From Spodoptera frugiperda (lineage: Eukaryota; Arthropoda; Insecta; Lepidoptera; Noctuidae): a stretch of DNA of 64,000 nucleotides. The position numbers were made by a program, and so were the translations under genes. Location of the stretch: NCBI RefSeq assembly GCF_023101765.2, contig NC_064237.1:620001-684000 (forward strand). Reading direction: 5' to 3'. This document shows positions 1-7,500 of this stretch, one piece after another (the stretch's first letter is position 1; each line of letters opens with the position of its first letter). Under the pieces are notes generated by a model. It made no database searches, had not been told where the DNA came from, and saw only the letters and a list, made by a program, of their open reading frames with translations.

Positions 1-1218
1 CAATGACATTAGACCCCTCTTTTGTGCTTCAATTTAAATTCATCGCTTCTTAACGTTAAAAGCCAAAATTAAGCTGATCGTAAATAGCAACCAAATTACC
101 AATGCCCTCAAAATTCAGTACAACTTGGTAAACATAATCACGGTTAATATAAAATTGTAATTAGACGCCCACATTAATTGGTGTACGGGACGGATCGAGC
201 CAGTGACTCGTGATCCCTTCGAGAGCCCATGATAAAGTAAAGGAAATTACGTCTTTTGACCCTTTAATACAGGTAAAAGCAAATAATTGTTTATTTTCAA
301 GATGTTGTTGTAGTAAAGGAAAACTGACTGGTTATTTATCTTTGAAGTAACTTCCTAGAATTATTGACACAACTGCGCAATACCTTTATATATATACTTT
401 TTAGATTACGATAATACTATGACAATTTAATATAACTTACCTACATATTTTCGTTATTTTTTTTTTGTTAGCCTCATCTGGTAGTGTTTTAAGTGTCTAA
501 AATTTGCTCATATACACAACTTCACGCCTGTCTCCCATGGATAGGCAGAGACAATGGACCACTAATTTAATATTATAAATTGCTTAAATGAATGGTAATT
601 AAGAATGAAATAATACGATGAAAAATAACCTATTTTCTTGGAACAAGCAGTGGTCGCGAGCTAACAAAACATCTAGTTTCTTCGAAAATATAAGTTCAAA
701 ATATAAATTAGAAATTCAGAGCGCATAGCAACAATTCTCGAATGACTGTTGAACTGTTCGGACGTAAAATTAACATAAATTTACATAGTTTTAATATAGT
801 ACACGTTGGTTGGCTCGTCCTATTGTAAATAGAGCTGATAAGCAATGGAATTAGATTACTGAAGTTCATCATAAGCGTGTCAATATTTCGATTCCATTTA
901 TTGAATGCTAAGACCCCAAGCCCCCACTAAGTAGGGTTGAACCTTTTCCAATACGTTTTAGTCTTTTTATTCTTAGGGTCAAAGTTACCAATTTTGTTTT
1001 AAGACGTCAAGGTGTTAACCATATTGTAAATGGTAAAGTTCGGTCAAATAATCCCAGTGAAGGTTAATGTTATGAAAATAGAAAATTGTTGAAATTTTAT
1101 AATTTACACGAAACACAGACGTAGGCCCGCTCATATTTCCAAGAAGGGGCAGAATTACCTAAAAATAGTTTTTGTTAAATTAATTGAATTGTTTGCTATA
1201 AATGCAACATCATCATAA
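1..1218. other. Unassigned AT-rich DNA
   Basis: No coding exon, terminal repeat or RNA gene recognised. A short GC-richer patch around 185-230 shows no codon structure. Confidence 0.6.
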
Positions 1219-1290
1219 CAGCCTATAAGTGGCCACTGCTGATCAAAGGCCTCAAAGGCCACACGGAGAAGGTTTGGGCATTAGTCACCA
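1219..1290 (-). mobile_element. SINE family B, 3' fragment
   Basis: AGCCTATAAGTGGCCACTGC followed by the AAAGGCC and GAAGGTTTG segments is the reverse complement of the 3' ends of the copies at 12190-12482 and 13503-13783. The tRNA-like head is absent. Confidence 0.7.
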
Positions 1291-1827
1291 CACACGCACA
1301 AATGCATTAGGTAAGTATATGAAATGAAAAATCATCACTTTCGTAAGCATAACAAACTAAAGCCAACTTGTATTAAATGAAATTTTACAATGTGACATCT
1401 AATTTTATCGAAGGATTTCGTTTGGTTAGCGAAAAATATACGACTGTAGCGCCACGCGTGCAGATTTTCAAATTTGGAACAAACCAATTTTACATTGGAC
1501 ATTTTTTTAAAGAAAACGTTGATGTCGATATTCGTGCTTTGACTTTGATCAAATTTTGCTAAAAAGACGTGTATTTTTTAAGTCCACAAAATACAGTGTT
1601 CCAATTTCAAAGTTGTTTATGTAATTATACTAAATCTAATAATTGTAACTACTGACCTCTGTCAAATTACAGTTCAGTTTGCAGTTGAGTATTATGCAGT
1701 TCATACTTTTATGTGCATCACCCATAGAACAAGCAAAAACGGGTACATTGAGTAGTGGTAAAATATAATATTAACTTTATTTGCGTGGTGGAAAATAAAT
1801 TAACAAATTAATTCAGTTTTTTACATT
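1291..1827. other. Unassigned DNA between SINE fragments
   Basis: A 61-codon open frame at 1377-1562 has no recognisable motif and no intron-like flanks. I treat it as chance. Confidence 0.5.
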
Positions 1828-1993
1828 AGTATTTTCTCCTGTGTCGTGGGTGCGTTTACAAATATACAACTTCACATACACACAACACCCAGACCCGAAA
1901 TTAAATTTGTCGATCACACAAAGGGTTGATCCGTTGCAACAGTCAACAATACGAACAGCCGGATGCCCAGCTACCGCGGCAACCGTGCAACCC
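1828..1993 (-). mobile_element. tRNA-derived SINE family A, degenerate copy
   Basis: The minus strand carries the family order: tRNA-like head near 1993, TTTGTGTGATC-like segment, GGGTCTGGGTG segment, then GTAAACGCACCCACGACACA near the 3' end at 1828. The B box is damaged and the copy looks old. Confidence 0.8.
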
Positions 1994-2406
1994 GACTTGC
2001 AAAATATGGAATTCTAAAATCTAATTCAAAAATCAGAAAGTTTAATATTATAATATTCTTGTAACTATGAAAAATATTTCATCGCTTGTGCTTCCTTCTA
2101 CAAATAATTTGTAAAGAATGTTATTATTAGCTATCACGCATTCATTATCTACTACTCCCCTAATTATCTCTACGTGACGCACTATATTGCTTACTCTCTG
2201 ACTGATATCGTGTTGTCCGTATTCTCTCGATTCATTGCCCAATAATAATGGACTAATCATTAAGTGGGTACAAGGAAAAAGTACTTCACAATATCTATTT
2301 TTGGTATAATTAGCCTATGTATAACTTTATATTATACTGTTTCTAGGTACAAATCGGTCAACGAATTGACTAATAATCGATATTTCAAAAGACTTGCCTT
2401 AAAGTC

Positions 2407-2520
2407 CTATGTCTCCTAGATGGGGCAGATGACGTCCACAGAGGTACTCCATCTAGAGCTCTTGAGCTTCTCGCTTCACTGATTCCGATGCTTACCGCTT
2501 CAGCCATCATTATACTACGC
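2407..2520 (-). pseudogene. LINE reverse-transcriptase C-terminal fragment
   Basis: Minus-strand translation gives a diverged version of the tail seen at 31681-31891 (AEA.SIG ... VPLWTSSAP). A segment of the conserved TW.EV..AQDR region is missing. It is a remnant of the 3' end of a non-LTR retrotransposon ORF. Confidence 0.65.
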
Positions 2521-3271
2521 CTTTTCCCCTGGGATTATTCAAAAGGCATCTTTTCAGTACGTACACTAATATTTCACTAGTTGGTTATTAGTATATCAGG
2601 TAAACCTAATTCCAGTTGTAATAGACAGCTTCCACTGCCAAAACGGGGCTTTATTACAGACTACCAAGAATTCCTCTAAATCACCTTTCAACGAACTTGA
2701 TATTGAATATTTCGGTTTTGATCTAGTAATTAATTCCAAAACTAATAATAACAAAGTAAATTGGCGTATAATAGACCCTTTAGATAGGCAGTCTTGTGTA
2801 AAGGATAAACCCATCACCTATCGTCGGCCATTTAATCCGGATAACTATCCGATTATTTCTGACAACTGATATCCAACCTCCTTTTACCAGCCAACCAATG
2901 AGCTGGCTGGAGAGATCTTTCAAACGAATGAATTCAAATAGTACATGTTTTTCGATCGAAATTTAATTTTCGAACTTTGTGATAAGGGTTTGCATGTGGC
3001 CAGCCCGAGACGGTTTAAATTAAAGATATTTAACCTTTGATAGGTTGACACTTACCGGATTTGTGGTCATTTGATTGGATTTTACGAATCTTATTGGAAG
3101 CAATGACCGTTTTTTAGGACATTTTCACGGAGACAGAATCTAGAAAATTGCCGACGATACGACGGTACGAGACGGATACAAATTCAATAATTTGTATGGT
3201 TTACTAGTACATCAATTTAGTTTGGAAAGTTATTTAAACAGAAAGCGTATACTTACTAACTTTATTTTTAA
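2521..3271. other. Unassigned left flank of the Helitron
   Basis: No coding exon or terminal repeat recognised. The last base before the Helitron end is A on the plus strand, which supplies the T of the AT target. The short minus-strand frame at 2596-2817 has no recognisable motif. Confidence 0.5.
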
Positions 3272-3803
3272 CTAGCTTCCGCCCGCGACTCCGTCCGCGC
3301 GGATGTCGGTCTCGCGTGGAAGTTTTATTTCTCCATTTTGAGTAACTCTGACAATGACATCTTATAAATTATTGGACCCAAATACGGCGAGGCCCATAAT
3401 AATTAAGGAGATCCCTCTATTGAGCTACTGCTGTTGTGCTCGCGTTCTGAAGAATAAAACTGAAAAATAAAGATTTTTTCTACGTATTTTTCAAGGATAA
3501 AAAGTATCCTACTTTATGCCCAGGATAGTAAGATATAATTATACCAAGTTTCATAGAAATCGAACCGTTACTTTTCACGTGATGCCTGAACATTATATAG
3601 GTACAGAATTGACTCTTCTACAGATTTATTCTAATAAAATAATAATGAAAATGAATGAATTAATGTGTTATAAACCTAAGAGTAGACAAATAATATCAGA
3701 AAGCTCCGAACTGCTAAGCTATCGGAGTTATACGTGTTATTGTGAGTCAACCATAAGAGATATATATTTGCTGTCGTGGAATATTTTTTAAACAATTTTA
3801 AGG

Positions 3804-4158
3804 AGAACATTTCCGTCATACATTATTTCTGTGTAGCTTTAACCACAAAGGCTACACACTGGGAAAACATTGCTCTTGCCGTGGCTTCATCGGGTATAGC
3901 TGCAACATTGTTACCAGGAGGTAAAACTGCTCACACTATGTTTAAAATACCAATTGATGAATGTACGATGGTCCATCGAAAAGGAGTAGAAGCGGTAGAC
4001 AGAACTTTAAGGGATATAAGACAAAATGATGATATGATATCCACGACTAAACCAAGGAAAACTTATTCTGACGCCTGAATTATGTTGTATAGTGCAATCC
4101 CAAGAACATTTCCGTCATACATGATTTCTGTGTAGCTTTAACCACAAAGGCTGCACAC
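3804..4158. repeat. 55-bp direct repeats flanking the helicase fragment
   Basis: Copies at 3804-3859 and 4104-4158 differ at only a couple of positions. Their single homologue in the autonomous element is at about 10703-10757. The right junction joins the fragment end CAATCCCAAGAACAT to the repeat start GAACATTTCC, sharing GAACAT. This looks like a template switch at microhomology. Confidence 0.85.
3868..4105 (+). pseudogene. Inverted, internally deleted fragment of the Helitron helicase gene
   Basis: Read on the plus strand this gives pieces matching helicase residues 1332-1361, 1392-1415 (A1396 changed to V) and about 1492-1515. Residues 1362-1391 are missing by an exact 90-bp in-frame deletion between two GAT triplets. 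Residues 1416-1491 are missing with a few filler bases that shift the frame. Walker A lies outside the fragment, and most of Walker B is deleted. It is inverted relative to the intact gene and flanked by 55-bp direct repeats (3804-3859 and 4104-4158). No function is expected as protein. Confidence 0.9.
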
Positions 4159-4492
4159 GCGACGGAAGCTAAAAAAATTGAGTAAGTTCTCCTGTTTTCC
4201 CAACATTTCCCTTCACTGCTCTGCTCCTATTGATCGTAGCGTGATGAAAAGTATACTATAACCTACCCAGGAGTATGAAAAACAATTGTACTAAGTTTCG
4301 TTGAAATCTGTAGAGTGGTTTTTGTTTCTATAACGAACATACAGACAGACAGACAGACAGACAGACAAAAAAAAATCTGGTAGCATTTTTGGCGTCAGTA
4401 TCGATCACTAATCACCCGCTGATAGTTATTTTGGAAATATATTTCATGTACAAAATTGACCTCTCTACAGACTTATTATAAGTATATATAGA

Positions 4493-4498
4493 TTTATT
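4493..4498 (-). promoter_or_regulatory. First AATAAA downstream of the transposase stop codon
   Basis: On the minus strand AATAAA starts about 70 nt after the stop. It lies inside the duplicated 5'-terminal motif of the adjacent non-autonomous Helitron. If used, the neighbour supplies the polyadenylation signal. The motif is short and could occur by chance. Confidence 0.35.
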
Positions 4499-4567
4499 AT
4501 AAGTATAGATATAGATATTGTTTAGATCACGTTCACATGAGGCTTAAGTACATGCAACGAAAATACT

Positions 4568-7500
4568 TCAGCGCAAAGCTTCCGGGTAAACTATGTTGAA
4601 AGTTGACCCGTCTGGCACGTGAACATAAAGATTTCTAGAACTGCTAACCCGGGAGAGACCGACGTACAACTGGCCATGCGAGAAACAACTGACACTGAGA
4701 TCTACTCCAGCAACACGAAGAGTCTGCCCTTGAGCCTTATTAATTGTCATTGCATAACACACCGATACTGGGAATTGCGTTCTTTTAAATTGGAATGGAA
4801 AATTGTTTGGTATTATAGGAATTCTGGGAATAAAGACGGTTTCTCCTGCACCGCAACCTGTTAAAATTTGAGCCTCGATTATATTTTGTTGCAACTGGGT
4901 TACTTTTAGCCGAGTTCCATTGCAAAGTTTTGGTGGTCGTAAGTTTCGGAGCAAAATTATAGGAATGCCAATTTTTAAACAAATTTCATGAGAAGGAAGT
5001 CCGGGCATATTTAAGGAATTTAAAAATTCTATTGGGTAATTAGTGGCTTCTTGTTCATCGACCATTCTATTTATTGAACAATAAACTTTGCTTTCCCCCT
5101 GTATATTCGCCAGTATTTTGTTATTAATCTCAGATGCCTGGTCATTGCGAGGAGTTAAAATTGATCTTTCGCATAGCCAAGAATTGTCCCTATTTAATAT
5201 ATTTGTTACGTCACCGTAAACCGACGATATAAGATGTTCTTGGGATTGCACTATACAACATAATTCAGGCGTCAGAATAAGTTTTCCTTGGTGTAGTCGT
5301 GGATAGGTATCTTCACCAATCTTTAATAATGTATCGGAAAATTGACGATCATCCGGGTTATCACCAGTTCTCACTCGCATGTTTATAGTTAAATGCACCG
5401 ATTGTATATCACGCCACAAATAAGAGCTTTTCAGGCAAGCTCTAACCTCATCAGCTCGGGTTCCCCGTGGTATTACCGGTAAGGTTTGTCGGAAATCACC
5501 ACAAAATAAAACCGTGATACCGCCCATTGGTCGATCATTTTGTCTTATATCCCTTAAAGTTCTGTCTACCGCTTCTACTCCTTTTCGATGGGCCATCGTA
5601 CATTCATCCCATATGATTAAATTACAGTCACGTAATACCCTAGCTTTGTCGCTATTTCTTGATATACTACAGGTTGGACTTTCCGTGCGATCTAAATCAA
5701 TTGGTATTTTAAACATAGTGTGAGCAGTTTTACCTCCTGGTAGCAATGTTGCAGCTATACCCGATGAAGCCACGGCAAGAGCAATTTTACGCTGATTTCG
5801 AACATAAGCTAATATTAATTTAGTCAAAAAGGTTTTTCCAGTTCCTCCAGGTGCATCTAAAAACCACATTGTTCCCGAATCATTCTGAACACTCTCACAT
5901 ACGCGATCATAGACTGTACGTTGTTCTGCAGTCATCATTGGGACACCGTTTTCTAATGTTGCCAACAGTTCCATTGAGTTGTAACCAATCTCTGCGGAAT
6001 ATTCACTATTGATAACCTGTCCGACTGAAGTTGGTGTTGGCAAACCATATTCACAGAGTGATTTACCGCCTACTGCTGTTAAGTCTTCCTGAAGAGCTAA
6101 TAAGCACTGATTTATGGCAAGATCACGGAAATTATTTGCACCTTCGTCATTATGAGACATATTCCGAAGAAAGTCTTCTGCAAATTTTTCTTTATATTTT
6201 TCCCATAATTGTACAGCATCTGACAAATTACAAAATGTGAGTAATGTTACAAATAAATGACGTAACCGTCGTGGATTATCACTTACACAGGATTCTGCTA
6301 AAGCGTCATCCCAATGCTGATCATTTTCAAGCAAATGACGCGCTTGGCAAGCTGCATGATAAGTTGGATAAACAATGTCATCTACTTTTTTCAAATCAAT
6401 AAAGGAAGTTGGTCCTCGCACTGTATGTAACAATAATCGCAAAAAGAAACATTCAGCGTTATTGGGATGAACGGTATACACTCTACCAAGAACATGTTCT
6501 TTGAAAATATCTGACTCGCCTTCAACAGGCCTGCCACGGCGTCTACGATTAAAGACACCTCGTTGCTTATCGTAGGTATAATACGATGGAACTTCCTCAT
6601 ACAAAAGAGATTTAGCAAAATCATCAATTTGGCAAAGTCGAAAGAATGCTAATAAAGTTGTTTGTCTAGGGTTCTCTAATCGTTCTGTAACATTTTCTGC
6701 GTTAAAATATATACGTTGACCGCCTTCAAGATGAACATCCAGATGAGTCACAGGTGGATATCTTTCGTGAATGTTAAAACTTAAGATCCGCCACACCGCT
6801 TCTGAAGAGCTAATATATCTGCCTGACTGAAATCTAGTGACTTCATCGTGTTCATTTCGCAACGCAAATGTAGCTTGGTCACTACCCTTGTTGATATACT
6901 TACAGATATATTTTATAGATTGTACACTATTACATATTTCAACGTTTATGTGAGCTTGAAATGTTCTAGACAACACGGGCGAATACGGAACGACCCACCT
7001 ATTATCTAGAGTAACCTGTTGTCCAGATACTCGTTTTTCAACAATAAAACCACCATTATCCCTTGAACGGCGACGATATAATGGGTATCCATCATGTCCT
7101 GTTACAGTTTCATCCACTAAGGCTTTTGGATATCTTTTAGAGCAACGACCATCTTGCATGCAAGGAGCATTCCTGTTAAATGCACCACATGGACCATGTA
7201 TCATATGAGTTTTAACAATGTCGTATAACAGAGGATCTGCAATTGGATCTGGAATTTCAGCACTGATTGAACTATCTACATCATTAGGTCGAACCTTATC
7301 TTTTAACCAAAGCAGGATATGTGCGTGAGGTAAGCCGCGTTTTTGCCACTCAACACTATACATATAACACAATACTTCTCCAAAAATGTTATCTTTGGTG
7401 AGTAGATGTATCATTGATTTTAATTTTAAATGAAAAACTCTTGCGATAATATCATGGCGGTCATGCGGTGCTTGACCTTCGAGAAGCTCCCGAGTGATTT

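Larger units (their letters stand above)
3272..4509 (-). mobile_element. Non-autonomous Helitron next to and in line with the autonomous one
   Basis: The 3' end (hairpin, then CTAG at 3275-3272, then T) and the 5' end (TCTATACT reading from 4509, preceded by A) both fit Helitron rules. From 3668 it matches the 5' module of the autonomous element, interrupted by a helicase-gene fragment (3868-4105) and a 55-bp duplication. The 3272-3640 part is different sequence. It contains another 5'-end-like stretch (acagaattgactcttctaca at about 3603), suggesting that an older element is fused here. At the right end the terminal motif TTTATTATAAGTATA-type is present twice (4474-4490 and 4493-4509). Confidence 0.75.

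Noticed and set aside
4342..4367. CAGA tract as a regulatory signal
   Set aside because: It is a microsatellite carried by the Helitron 5' module and varies in length between copies.
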